Shown one piece after another: positions 22,190-33,510 of a stretch of DNA of 64,000 bases. A program made the position numbers and the translations under genes. The stretch lies in contig NC_035439.2 of assembly GCF_002127325.2 (NCBI RefSeq), positions 144,027,816 through 144,091,815 of the forward strand, read 5' to 3'. Numbering within the stretch: position 1 is the stretch's first letter; each line of letters opens with the position of its first letter. The stretch is from Helianthus annuus. Taxonomy: Eukaryota > Streptophyta > Magnoliopsida > Asterales > Asteraceae. The notes beneath the pieces were generated by a model that worked only from the letters and a program-made list of their open reading frames with translations, was not told the origin of the DNA and did no database searches.

Positions 22190-23689
22190 TGTCACAGCCC
22201 CCGATCCCTATCTCCCGGGAACGGGCGGCCGTGAGCCAGTTTCGGTGGTATCACATTTATTTATTCAATTTGGCAGCGGAAATTTTCATCAGGATCGTAG
22301 TTAGGAAATATTTTAATCAGAGTAAACCACCATGTTTATAACTTTAAACATATGGGTAAAAACCCAAGTTTTCAATACACACGTTTCATAGGAATACATC
22401 CTATTTATTTGAATAAAAACATCCATTTTATTCTTAGGTAACTTTATTGCCACTTTTCCAAGCCTTCAGTGCTGTCCAGCTGGCTTCTATTTGGCTTTCA
22501 CATTTTGTTACCTGAAACGCGTTTTAAAAACATTTTGTCAGTGGGAAATACTGGTGAGTGAATCCCAGTTTAATCAAGTTTGAGTAAAAACCAATTTGCA
22601 GTATTGAGGGCACATCCGCAATTACATTTGTATCCAAGACATCACAATTAACATCAGTGGTACGGTCATACTCAACATATGGGATGTTACCACGCCAGTA
22701 ACCAATTTTGTATACAAAACCCCAACATAACCACTATAATTGTATTCTTTACAAATACTCAATAACTGCTTTGTATATATTTAATTAAGTGAGGTTTTGT
22801 AAAAACATTCAACAAAAGGTTTACTCACAAAAATGAGCATATAAAAAGAAGGATCAACTCACAAAAATGAGTTCATAAAAAGAAGGATCAACTCACATTG
22901 CTGTTTTAGGTTTTTCGTAAGGGTTTCCTGGAGATAATCTATAAATTACACAAATGCACGTGTGTTAGTATAATAACCCATTTTAACATTAGTAATACCC
23001 TTCCCGAGACGGCATTCCAACGACTACGTCGGGCAGAACCACGACAGCCGTTACGGAACCCTAGATCAATCGGGCAGCGTATCTAATACGTCTCCAGGGG
23101 TTATAATACTTACATCGTAGCAGAACCTCGCTATTTTAGGGGGTATAATGCCCGGGTATAGTGTACACTACTCAGAATTTAAGAAAGAAAGAAAAGATTT
23201 GAGCGAGCAGACTGAAGGCCCGATGCCCTCTATTTATAGTTGTGAAATCGCGTCCCCACGCGGCCCGCGTGGAGTTTGGGCCTGGTTCTACGCGGCCCGC
23301 GTCAACAGGCGGTCAACGCGTAGCTTGGTCCGGTCAGCGTATAGCTTCGACACGAGTTGGACACGTGTCATCACCGGGTCATGCCACAATTTCGAACACT
23401 CGCGGCCCGCATGGACTTAATCCACCATGTACGCGGCCCGCTTGGGCTTAGGGTTTTGGTGAATTCTGGTTACCTACTCGCGCGGCCCGCATAGACTTGA
23501 GGTGAGGCCCTACGCGGCCCGCCTCAACTTAATAATTTATTGTTTTTTATTTATTTTATATAGTATAATCTATCTTGGGGCTCGGTTTTCACATACGGGG
23601 TGCATATAAAGACAAGTTGATATATTTACAATATATATTAGGGTATCAGAAATATTATGAGGATGTCGGTTTTACCGAGGGTTGTTATA
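22190..23689 (-). repeat. 5' LTR of the Tekay-like element (1500 bp)
   Basis: On the minus strand it runs from TATAACAACCC to GGGGGCTGTGACA. It holds six copies of the GC-rich word GCGGCCCGC between about 23258 and 23521, immediately upstream of the TATA box in the direction of transcription. Confidence 0.95.
23230..23239 (-). promoter_or_regulatory. TATA box of the Tekay-like LTR
   Basis: The minus strand reads CTATAAATAG, followed by AGGGCATCGGGCC. The same motif is at 16078-16087 in the 3' LTR. It lies directly downstream of the GC-rich repeats and would position transcription start about 30 nt further left. It is a sequence match only. Confidence 0.65.
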
Positions 23690-24320
23690 GTTATCATTCT
23701 ATTTTTAAGCATTTCAACTGCGTATCCATATTCTGGTGAGGCTTCAATAATGTACCTGCATTACTTATCATTCACAAGGCACACTATTAATAACATATTA
23801 CCCAACGTATCTAAATCATGCACACATACATTTTTACATGTATACATACACATCTACATACGCACTTACCTTCCTACATCTCTACATACATGCATATACT
23901 CATACATACCTTCATATATACCAATTACATATCTGCATACACACATACATTACTACGTCTCTACATACGTTCATATACACATACATATCTTCATATATAC
24001 ATAAAATACACATCTACGTACATACATGCTTTACTATACCTCTACTTACTTGCATACACTCATACGTACCTTCATATATACTTAAATACACATCTACATA
24101 TGTACATACACTAATATGTACATGTCCAAGATCTTACATACCTCATATATATCCATACATGAATTACATGGTGCTTAGACTTGAGTTTGCAACTTATAAG
24201 TGTCGAGGGAACACTCGAAATCATGTTTAAAAGGCTTGCCATAAACCACGGATAATATACCGAAGCCTACGATGCATATATAACATAAATAACTAATTTT
24301 CAGCTTTTTGGACATGGGAA

Positions 24321-24470
24321 GGGCGTCGGCGACGGCCCTAGGGGGCGTCGGCGACGGCCCTTGCATTTGCCCGTAGCCCAAACCTCCGTAGACAGCAAGA
24401 TAACCCGTCAGCAAAACTGACATTTCCAGAGGGCGTCGGCGACGGCCCATGTGGGCGTCGGCGACGGCCT
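24321..24470. repeat. Four GC-rich palindromes in the LARD LTR (left copy)
   Basis: GGGCGTCGGCGACGGCCC occurs at 24321-24338, 24343-24360, 24431-24448 and, with the last base changed, 24453-24470. Each is an imperfect palindrome, arranged as two pairs with 22-nt periodicity. The same four occur at 29889-29906, 29911-29928, 29999-30016 and 30021-30038 in the right LTR. They stand out from an AT-rich LTR. Confidence 0.9.
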
Positions 24471-26547
24471 CTCAAAAGTTGGTTTTTCCTGCTGTGTTGT
24501 TTCGTCGTTCGCGCGCACTAAAACTTGCATAACTTTCAACCCGTTTATCCATTTAACCTCCCGTTTCTTCCTACATGCTTGTAAATTGGTTCCCTACCCT
24601 ATGGACTCAAAATCCCACATCCGGGTTAAGGAAATTCTTAACTTATGCGCTATCGGCTTATTATTCATTCACGGTTTATTCGACCCGTTCATGTTTTCAT
24701 CAATCAACACTTTCGTTTTAACATCAAGACTGCATTTTGACCCGTTACATCTACTTAACAGAAATCATTGGTTTCATACCACACATCCGTATTGGTCCTC
24801 AATTAACTTACTTAACTAACTAGCACATAACTTTACATAAACAACTAAGAAGCGATTACGGAAATCACTTACCTTTTTGCGTCCGTTCCCTTGCCTCCTT
24901 TTGACCCGTTTGCCTTTCTTGCTTGAGTCCATTTCCACATGATCCCTATACTTTCAAGTCATTATGTCCACATCATAGTTAGTATGCACGTTTGTTCATA
25001 TCACATCCATTTCTAACTCTTAATTATATAGACTTTCATTAGTCAAACATTAACATGCATACGACATAAACCGACAACCACATTGTTTACATTCTCTTAA
25101 TCAAATTTATCATCATGCATACCCATGCATAATTGTCCTAACACATATACATAATTCTTTAAAATCTCATAAACACATTCATACGTTTAATCGTGTGACT
25201 CGCATATTCGTTGACCTTTCCGAAAAGTCAATGGTCATGCTTACTTATTTCCAACTTATGAACATACACACACATTTATCTTGATATGATAGATTATTGT
25301 AATCACAACATACACATTTCACTTCACGCCATGTGGTACATACAACTACATGATCACTTAATTTCATACCCTATGTTCACAAAATCATTTTCATGTAATC
25401 GTAACATCATATTTAACTAGTAGTCCACAACTTCCACATTTAGTACACGTTCATTCTACATTACCATTATGCCACTAATCCGCCTCAAGGTGTGCACCAC
25501 CTTTCAAGCTTTGAGTACTAGTTCCTAAAGCATACTTTTACTAAATCACATCATTAACTACTACCCATATGTATCTCATTCAAAACACGTATCTCATGCT
25601 AATCTTAACTATCAATACTACATTATCACATCCTATGCCAAGTTACTCAATTCTTGCATACAATTTCCCTTCCTATCTTCACCTAGTCATTTCATCAAAC
25701 ACTTGGTGTGCGTACACCATTCAATGCACAATGTACAACTAACTCATGCATAATCTTCCAAGTTCTTATCTTCATTCATCAAATTCAACCAAATATCATA
25801 CATACTCTATAATATACACAATTCATCTAACAAGAATTTATCTAATGCCTCACACTACATCATGATTTGAACAAGACTTGGACATGGGTGAAACACCCAT
25901 GTCATCTTCATCACCCAACAAGTGGGTTTTCATCTTAAACATCAACTTACTTGAAATTACATACAAAATAAGTTCTAGTTGATGCTTCTAATACCTAATC
26001 ATGCTTAGTTTCATACGAATTCATGGATTTGATCATAACCCATTTCCAAAAAGATTATCAAATAAGAATCTACAACTTACCAAGTGATTTATAGGGCTAG
26101 ATGATCAAGAATTCATGTACATGCATTAGATTTGGGCTGAATTCCCTTTTCAATTTGATGAAATTGCATCTTTTGAGCATTCTCCCCTTCTTCTCTCTTG
26201 TTGGTGTCGACACACACACACACACCAAACACATACAACTACTGACTTTTGCACTTAACCAAAACTTCATCTCAAATCTTTAATTTCAGCCCCTCTTGTT
26301 TGTTATTTGCTCATAATTGTCCCAATTTCATTCCTTATTTGTTTTGACTAACTATGTAACTAGGTTAGGTAGCCTAGTCATCTTATTTTAAGTTTTATCA
26401 TTTAAAACATATGGCAAATGTAAACATTCAAGTTTTGGGGCGTTACACATACAATTAACTAGGTTAAATAGCCTAGTTATTTATTTCACGATATATCATA
26501 TAAGGACATATAGCGAATATAAACATTCGAGTTTTTGGGGCGTTACA

Positions 26548-26562
26548 AGTCTACCCCCCTTA
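26548..26562 (-). promoter_or_regulatory. Polypurine tract of the LARD
   Basis: The minus strand reads AAGGGGGGTAGACT immediately before the LTR start TGTAACG. It is the expected second-strand primer. Confidence 0.85.
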
Positions 26563-28007
26563 AAGGAGGTTTCGTCCCCGAAACCTTTCTTATTCTTACT
26601 AGACCCATTCTAGTCTTACTTTTAAATCAATCCATCCGAGAAGTTTTCTACAACACAAAAACGCTTGTGACTCCTTTCTAACAGTCTATACTTTCCATAC
26701 CATACCTTTACATAACATCCTCATTTCCTTGACCTGTTGATAATGGGTCAATATACATGCTTCTTCAACCTGTAGTCATACATACATTCATATGATCCGT
26801 TCATGTCGGATCTAATACCTTCATCTCATTTCTTAAAATTACATTCTCTACATGCACTGTATAATATTTAACTATTGTTTTGTTACCACAACAAAACTAC
26901 TATTTCATAGTCACATATATACGCTTAACTCCAAAGTTAGCGTCATTCTACGTTTTCCTATAGTTATTTGTACTATACGTACCCTTACGTTACCTTCAAC
27001 TCACCTCTGTTATCCTACATTACTATTCTTCTCAATTCAGGCATCACTTAAGTTGCCTAAGCAAGCGCATCATGCAGGTTCTTCTTAAGAGAGTTTAACC
27101 AATACCCGAAATTTTCGTTCAAAACTTATAAAATCTAATTCTTACTGACATAGTTCTCTTCATATGTCAACTATAAGGGATCAAACATTCCATACTAAAC
27201 CATACTCCTTCCACCATTCAATTTGCAGGGCGTTTTCAATTTACTAATTCATACTTACCTGTCATAAATTAAAACCCTTTACTTACCTCGATTTCATTCC
27301 GTACTACAGCGATCCGTAATTTAGATCTGTCCACATTCTTCGCGAGTGCTAGCCGTACAAGGCTAGATTTCATTCATCCATGTGATGTGCCTCCACTCGT
27401 ACGCTTCATTCCACCACTTTGATTGGTTTCATCACATCAAGGGTTCTAACATTTTCATCAACAATTTAATGGTTAGTACATTTCATTTCTCACACGAAAC
27501 TCTTTCATTCTAGTTACTTATTTCATCAACCTTCATAGTTTGACTTTTCAAGGCTAACCGACATTTCTTAATTATCGTATATGTATTGGGGTACACGTTC
27601 GTACTGCTTTCCATTCATGCTTACTTGCAAAAACATTCATTACGTTATTTAGGCATTCTTAACAAAACTTATCCTTCTCGTTCATACTTAAATCATTGTC
27701 CGGGTCGTAGCCCGTCATCCATTACGATTCCTAAGGATTGATTACTAACGCATCTAACACATAATATGTTCAAAACTTATTTCCTTCGTCAAAATTTAAG
27801 TTTGCGTGCCAAACATTATGCTCGCCTACAAGTATAAAACTTACAAATCAAAACATTAAATATATTGAGTTTAAATGGCAGTTACCATTTAACCCGCATG
27901 ACTCATTCGTCAACTTTTGCAGTTTGACTTTTCGAAGTCAAGCCGTTAATTCTTACTTATTTGATTCATACTTACTTACGAGTTCAAACTTTTTCATCCT
28001 ATGATTT
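26563..28007 (-). other. LARD interior, non-coding
   Basis: Both strands were read; no gag, protease, RT or integrase motif is visible. The sequence is T- and C-rich on the + strand. The words CTCATTCGTCAACTTTTG and TGACTTTTCAAGGC recur at intervals. Confidence 0.6.
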
Positions 28008-28291
28008 GAATCCATCTAATGGATTCAAACATAGCATTCACACCTTTCATTCCTTACATATGTTGAATCCGTCTCACGGATTCAGACATATTATTTCTAT
28101 ATTTTATTTTCTTGAATCCGTTTCACGGATTCAAACATTCCTTTCATGCCCTTCATTCCTTGAATCCGTCTCACGGATTCAAACAGGTCATTCATACTTC
28201 ATTACTTCCATGCTTCGAATCCGTCTCGCGGATTCTAACATATCATTCATACTTTCCTTCCTTTCATGTTTCGAATCCGTCTCGCGGATTC
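28008..28291 (-). repeat. Array of six hairpins in the LARD interior
   Basis: Six copies of a 19-nt inverted repeat, GAATCCGT-N3-ACGGATTC and variants, lie at 28008, 28065, 28114, 28162, 28217 and 28273 (48-57 nt apart), joined by T/C-rich linkers containing CATTCAT. Copy 1 has GAATCCAT paired with ATGGATTC, so both arms changed together. Copies 4 and 5 have GCGGATTC opposite GAATCCGT. The array lies about 600 nt from the primer site, in what would be the leader of the RNA. A packaging or dimerisation role is an inference. Confidence 0.9.
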
Positions 28292-28903
28292 TAACATATC
28301 ATTCATGCTTCTCTTGTATATTTGGTACTTTCGAAATCCTGAAAGTCTTACTTTCCCCTTTTATCCTCACGCCCACCTACTACCTAATTCTAACGGACAC
28401 ACCTGTAACGATTATCACGGGCTCACGATCGTCATATGTTTCTTGTGTACTGGCCAGGTACACAATCCACATACTAGTTTCGTGTCTTCGTGTAATTGTC
28501 ACCTTATGTCCGAAGAATTAGGTTTCGGCATGTGTAACATTTCCAAAACTTCATTACCGTTCTTATCATTATTTTTCATTCAAAATTCTCCTTTTATTGA
28601 TAGGTTTTGCCATTACATGTACTTACATATATTAAATATATGTACCTGGGTCGATATGTCGTATTACATACCTTGGTGCCGGTGCTAGACCGCATTCGCA
28701 GATCATTCTTTCCAAGCATCCATGCTTACCTTACACATAACATATTGTTAGTTATCTTCCAATACATACTTAAGCACATACTTACCTTGGCTTCTACCCT
28801 TAGATCTTGATCGAGTCTTGGATTGTACGGGTTCCTTATCATAAGAGCACACAGGTTTGAGTTCAAGTATTTGTCTCCTCATACTTGATTTCCCTCAAAC
28901 CGG

Positions 28904-28915
28904 GCTCTGATACCA
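28904..28915 (-). promoter_or_regulatory. Primer binding site of the LARD
   Basis: The minus strand reads TGGTATCAGAGC three bases after the 5' LTR, complementary to initiator tRNA-Met. Confidence 0.9.
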
Positions 28916-28918
28916 ACT

Positions 28919-31900
28919 TGTAAGACCCTAACACGTAATTAACAAAAGTCGCAGCGGAAGTTCATGCCATAAAATTTCTTTCATTATAAACCTTATGTCT
29001 TACTTGAAAGTTCACTTTTAAAATAACTCTTTTATATTGAATACATCAAAAGTTGACTGAATTATAGAATAAATCATAACTTATGTATAACAAATTACAT
29101 CCTTAGACAACCCCGTACAATCCTTCATGTGACTCGGTCCTCGATCTTTATTCCTTGATGATCCTCCGTGACCCGTACAACCTACACTCACCACATACAT
29201 TCATCACATTAGTACACAATACATAAACAAGATTCCATCTCGTACACTTCCTATTGCGTTATCATTCTATTTTTAAGCATTTCAACTGCGTATCCATATT
29301 CTGGTGAGGCTTCAATAATGTACCTGCATTACTTATCATTCACAAGGCACACTATTAATAACATATTACCCAACGTATCTAAATCATGCACACATACATT
29401 TTTACATGTATACATACACATCTACATACGCACTTACCTTCCTACATCTCTACATACATGCATATACTCATACATACCTTCATATATACCAATTACATAT
29501 CTGCATACACACATACATTACTACGTCTCTACATACGTTCATATACACATACGTATCTTCATATATACATAAAATACACATCTACGTACATACATGCTTT
29601 ACTATACCTCTACTTACTTGCATACACTCATACGTACCTTCATATATACTTAAATACACATCTACATATGTACATACACTAATATGTACATGTCCAAGAT
29701 CTTACATACCTCATATATATCCATACATGAATTACATGGTGCTTAGACTTGAGTTTGCAACTTATAAGTGTCGAGGGAACACTCGAAATCATGTTTAAAA
29801 GGCTTGCCATAAACCACGGATAATATACCGAAGCCTACGATGCATATATAACATAAATAACTAATTTTCAGCTTTTTGGACATGGGAAGGGCGTCGGCGA
29901 CGGCCCTAGGGGGCGTCGGCGACGGCCCTTGCATTTGCCCGTAGCCCAAACCTCCGTAGACAGCAAGATAACCCGTCAGCAAAACTGACATTTCCAGAGG
30001 GCGTCGGCGACGGCCCATGTGGGCGTCGGCGACGGCCTCTCAAAAGTTGGTTTTTCCTGCTGTGTTGTTTCGTCGTTCGCGCGCACTAAAACTTGCATAA
30101 CTTTCAACCCGTTTATCCATTTAACCTCCCGTTTCTTCCTACATGCTTGTAAATTGGTTCCCTACCCTATGGACTCAAAATCCCACATCCGGGTTAAGGA
30201 AATTCTTAACTTATGCGCTATCGGCTTATTATTCATTCACGGTTTATTCGACCCGTTCATGTTTTCATCAATCAACACTTTCGTTTTAACATCAAGACTG
30301 CATTTTGACCCGTTACATCTACTTAACAGAAATCATTGGTTTCATACCACACATCCGTATTGGTCCTCAATTAACTTACTTAACTAACTAGCACATAACT
30401 TTACATAAACAACTAAGAAGCGATTACGGAAATCACTTACCTTTTTGCGTCCGTTCCCTTGCCTCCTTTTGACCCGTTTGCCTTTCTTGCTTGAGTCCAT
30501 TTCCACATGATCCCTATACTTTCAAGTCATTATGTCCACATCATAGTTAGTATGCACGTTTGTTCATATCACATCCATTTCTAACTCTTAATTATATAGA
30601 CTTTCATTAGTCAAACATTAACATGCATACGACATAAACCGACAACCACATTGTTTACATTCTCTTAATCAAATTTATCATCATGCATACCCATGCATAA
30701 TTGTCCTAACACATATACATAATTCTTTAAAATCTCATAAACACATTCATACGTTTAATCGTGTGACTCGCATATTCGTTGACCTTTCCGAAAAGTCAAT
30801 GGTCATGCTTACTTATTTCCAACTTATGAACATACACACACATTTATCTTGATATGATAGATTATTGTAATCACAACATACACATTTCACTTCACGCCAT
30901 GTGGTACATACAACTACATGATCACTTAATTTCATACCCTATGTTCACAAAATCATTTTCATGTAATCGTAACATCATATTTAACTAGTAGTCCACAACT
31001 TCCACATTTAGTACACGTTCATTCTACATTACCATTATGCCACTAATCCGCCTCAAGGTGTGCACCACCTTTCAAGCTTTGAGTACTAGTTCCTAAAGCA
31101 TACTTTTACTAAATCACATCATTAACTACTACCCATATGTATCTCATTCAAAACACGTATCTCATGCTAATCTTAACTATCAATACTACATTATCACATC
31201 CTATGCCAAGTTACTCAATTCTTGCATACAATTTCCCTTCCTATCTTCACCTAGTCATTTCATCAAACACTTGGTGTGCGTACACCATTCAATGCACAAT
31301 GTACAACTAACTCATGCATAATCTTCCAAGTTCTTATCTTCATTCATCAAATTCAACCAAATATCATACATACTCTATAATATACACAATTCATCTAACA
31401 AGAATTTATCTAATGCCTCACACTACATCATGATTTGAACAAGACTTGGACATGGGTGAAACACCCATGTCATCTTCATCACCCAACTAGTGGGTTTTCA
31501 TCTTAAACATCAACTTACTTGAAATTACATACAAAATAAGTTCTAGTTGATGCTTCTAATACCTAATCATGCTTAGTTTCATACGAATTCATGGATTTGA
31601 TCATAACCCATTTCCAAAAAGATTATCAAATAAGAATCTACAACTTACCAAGTGATTTATAGGGCTAGATGATCAAGAATTCATGTACATGCATTAGATT
31701 TGGGCTGAATTCCCTTTTCAATTTGATGAAATTGCATCTTTTGAGCATTCTCCCCTTCTTCTCTCTTGTTGGTGTCGACACACACACACACCAAACACAT
31801 ACAACTACTGACTTTTGCACTTAACCAAAACTTCATCTCAAATCTTTAATTTCAGCCCCTCTTGTTTGTTATTTGCTCATAATTGTCCCAATTTCATTCC

Positions 31901-32113
31901 TTATTTGTTTTGACTAACTATGTAACTAGGTTAGGTAGCCTAGTCATCTTATTTTAAGTTTTATCATTTAAAACATATGGCAAATGTAAACATTCAAGTT
32001 TTGGGGCGTTACACATACAATTAACTAGGTTAAATAGCCTAGTTATTTATTTCACGATATATCATATAAGGACATATAGCGAATATAAACATTCGAGTTT
32101 TTGGGGCGTTACA
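28919..32113 (-). repeat. 5' LTR of the LARD
   Basis: It is 3195 bp, uninterrupted, and would carry the promoter. It includes a low-complexity CATACATA/TACATACA tract at about 29385-29720, the four GC palindromes at 29889-30038 and a possible TATA (TTATATATG on the minus strand, about 29844-29852). Confidence 0.93.
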
Positions 32114-32118
32114 AATCT

Positions 32119-32408
32119 GAACCTTGGAGGTTGCTTCAGGTGAGGGTTCTCGGGCCAATAAGACAAGGCCCATCAATGATCAACCAAGGCCCGGTTGCTA
32201 AGCCTACTTCTGGTCAAGTTAAGTTGAAGTCTAAAAAATAGTTGTTTCCAATGCCTTAGGTTCTAAATGATGCAAATGACAATGATGATTATGTGGATAC
32301 TTATTATGATGGTTTTGTTTGTATGATGTCTTTGGTTTGTTTCTATTTCGTAGCCTTATTAATAAAGTTTGCCTAGGGTATCGTCCGCTTTCCCAAAAAA
32401 AGTAGCGT
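32119..32408 (+). pseudogene. LINE ORF1-like remnant, right part and 3' end
   Basis: The frame open at 14673-14693 resumes here (EPWRLLQVRVLGPIRQGPS and on) and ends with TAG at 32239-32241. A 3' untranslated stretch with AATAAAGTTTGCC follows, ending in CCCAAAAAAAG at about 32394-32402, resembling a LINE tail. The continuity across the LARD insertion confirms that the LARD is the later event. Confidence 0.45.
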
Positions 32409-32890
32409 ATAGTCGCTTCAAAAGTTATAAAGAAGTTTATGCTACATGCTTAGAAGACTACATTTGTGGTTGAACATGGTTTCATATTGGTAATCGCGTA
32501 TAACTTTGCGATTGCTTCTAGTACGACTGGTTTAACATCTGCTGGAAAGATATTGGAGGTGTGGGAAGCACGGCTGCGTTTACATGTCTTGTCATAACTG
32601 TATATTTGCGTCTTTTTATGATGTGCAACACAGTTACAAGGTGACACAGTATAAGTGTTGGTGGCAGCATTTTAGCATGGTTCATATTCATCTTTATATA
32701 CTCTCTTGTTTTTGTTAATAAGGTACGCACCGCCTCTTCTTTACTTTGTTAATGTACGATTGTTATTAACATCTAATCTAATCTAAATACTAATAAAAGA
32801 CTCCAATTAGTGGCACATGTCAATCTCTCCTTTAACCTCACAATTTTACTTTTAATATATTTAAAAATAATTTTGTTATCATTATCATTA

Positions 32891-33423
32891 GGGGTATTGG
32901 ATTTTAATAATCCCAAGTTTCACTGATTGGCCAGTAATAATCCCAACTTCAAAAATTGCCTACAACAGTCCCAACTTGTAAGATTTTGGCCACCAATGAT
33001 CCTTGTCTAACTGGGTTATAACCCAGTTAGCTTTTTGAAGTTTTGAGCGGCGGAGAAGGTCACTAGAGGTTGGAGATGACAAGTGGTGGTCTCCTTTGGT
33101 GGTTTCAGGGGTAAAGAAGGTCGTCGGAATAAGTTGCAGGTCACCGGAGTTGCGTAGATGGTGGAAATTTTAAACTTTTGAGAAGTGGAGAAGATTACAG
33201 GAGGTCGGAGATGATTGGTGGTGGTCTCGTTTGGTGGTTTCAGGGGTAAAACGGGTCGCCGGAATAAGTTGCAGGTCACCAGCCCAACAAGATTATAACC
33301 CAGTTAGACAAGGATCACTGGTGGCCAAAATCTTACAAGTTGGGACTGTTGTAGGCAATTTTTGAAGTTGGGATTATTACCGGCCAATTAGTAAAACTTG
33401 AGATTATTAAAATCCAATACCCC
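32891..33423. mobile_element. MULE-type element in ALA3 intron
   Basis: The 533-bp element starts GGGGTATTGGATTTTAATAA and ends in its complement TTATTAAAATCCAATACCCC. It is flanked by a perfect 9-bp duplication TTATCATTA (32882-32890 and 33424-33432). The inner part contains a direct repeat (GGTGGTCTCSTTTGGTGGTTT at about 33089 and 33222). There is no transposase. Confidence 0.92.
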
Positions 33424-33510
33424 TTATCATTATCCTTATTATTATTATTACTATTTACTTAATTATCCAATAAACATAACATCCATTCCTTCTTAATTAT
33501 TTAAGATTTC

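Larger units (their letters stand above)
15038..23689 (-). mobile_element. Complete Tekay/Del-like Ty3/Gypsy retrotransposon (chromovirus)
   Basis: The 8652-bp element lies in the left LTR of the LARD with a perfect 5-bp duplication GTTAT (15033-15037 and 23690-23694). The uninterrupted second LARD LTR at about 29262 shows the empty site GCGTTATCATT. LTRs are 22190-23689 (5') and 15038-16396 (3'). Primer site, purine tract, an accessory ORF and an intact gag-pol frame follow in normal order. Apart from one 141-bp deletion the LTRs look almost identical, so insertion is recent and the element could be active. The LTR begins TATAAC rather than the usual TG. Confidence 0.97.
14694..26547 (-). 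repeat. 3' LTR of the LARD, split by a nested element
   Basis: The LTR parts are 14694-15037 and 23690-26547. They are collinear with 28919-32113. By eye the two LTRs differ by few substitutions (for example CATACATATC at 23982 against CATACGTATC at 29550, and CCAACAAGTG against CCAACTAGTG) and one CA unit at about 26210, so the insertion is young. Confidence 0.93.
14694..32113 (-). mobile_element. Non-coding long-LTR retrotransposon (LARD-like), with nested Gypsy element
   Basis: Two nearly identical LTRs (14694-26547, interrupted; 28919-32113, 3195 bp) bound a 2.37-kb interior. The 5-bp duplication AATCT flanks the whole (14689-14693 and 32114-32118). On the minus strand the LTR starts TGTAACGCCCC and ends GGGTCTTACA. 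A primer site TGGTATCAGAGC matches initiator tRNA-Met and a purine tract precedes the 3' LTR. No gag or pol is present, so replication would depend on proteins from a related Ty3/Gypsy element. The left LTR contains the 8652-bp Tekay-like element; removing it and one GTTAT copy gives 3197 bp, 2 bp more than the right LTR, which equals one CA unit. Confidence 0.95.

Noticed and set aside
23657..24230. Three overlapping open frames rich in His, Thr, Tyr and Ile (repeated at 29318-29798)
   Set aside because: They come from the TACATACA-type low-complexity tract of the LARD LTR and run against the direction of the element.
24175..24450. 91-codon minus-strand frame across the GC palindromes, same at 29743-30018
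   Set aside because: Present only because both LTRs are identical; codons follow the palindromes and show no protein family.
28008..28291. Regular repeats with variable spacers, superficially CRISPR-like
   Set aside because: The host is a plant, the spacers are T/C-rich and similar to each other, and the array lies inside an LTR retrotransposon.
27961..28688. 186- and 140-codon + strand frames in the LARD interior
   Set aside because: They read the hairpin array as repeated Asn-Pro-Ser-His-Gly-Phe and lie antisense to the element.
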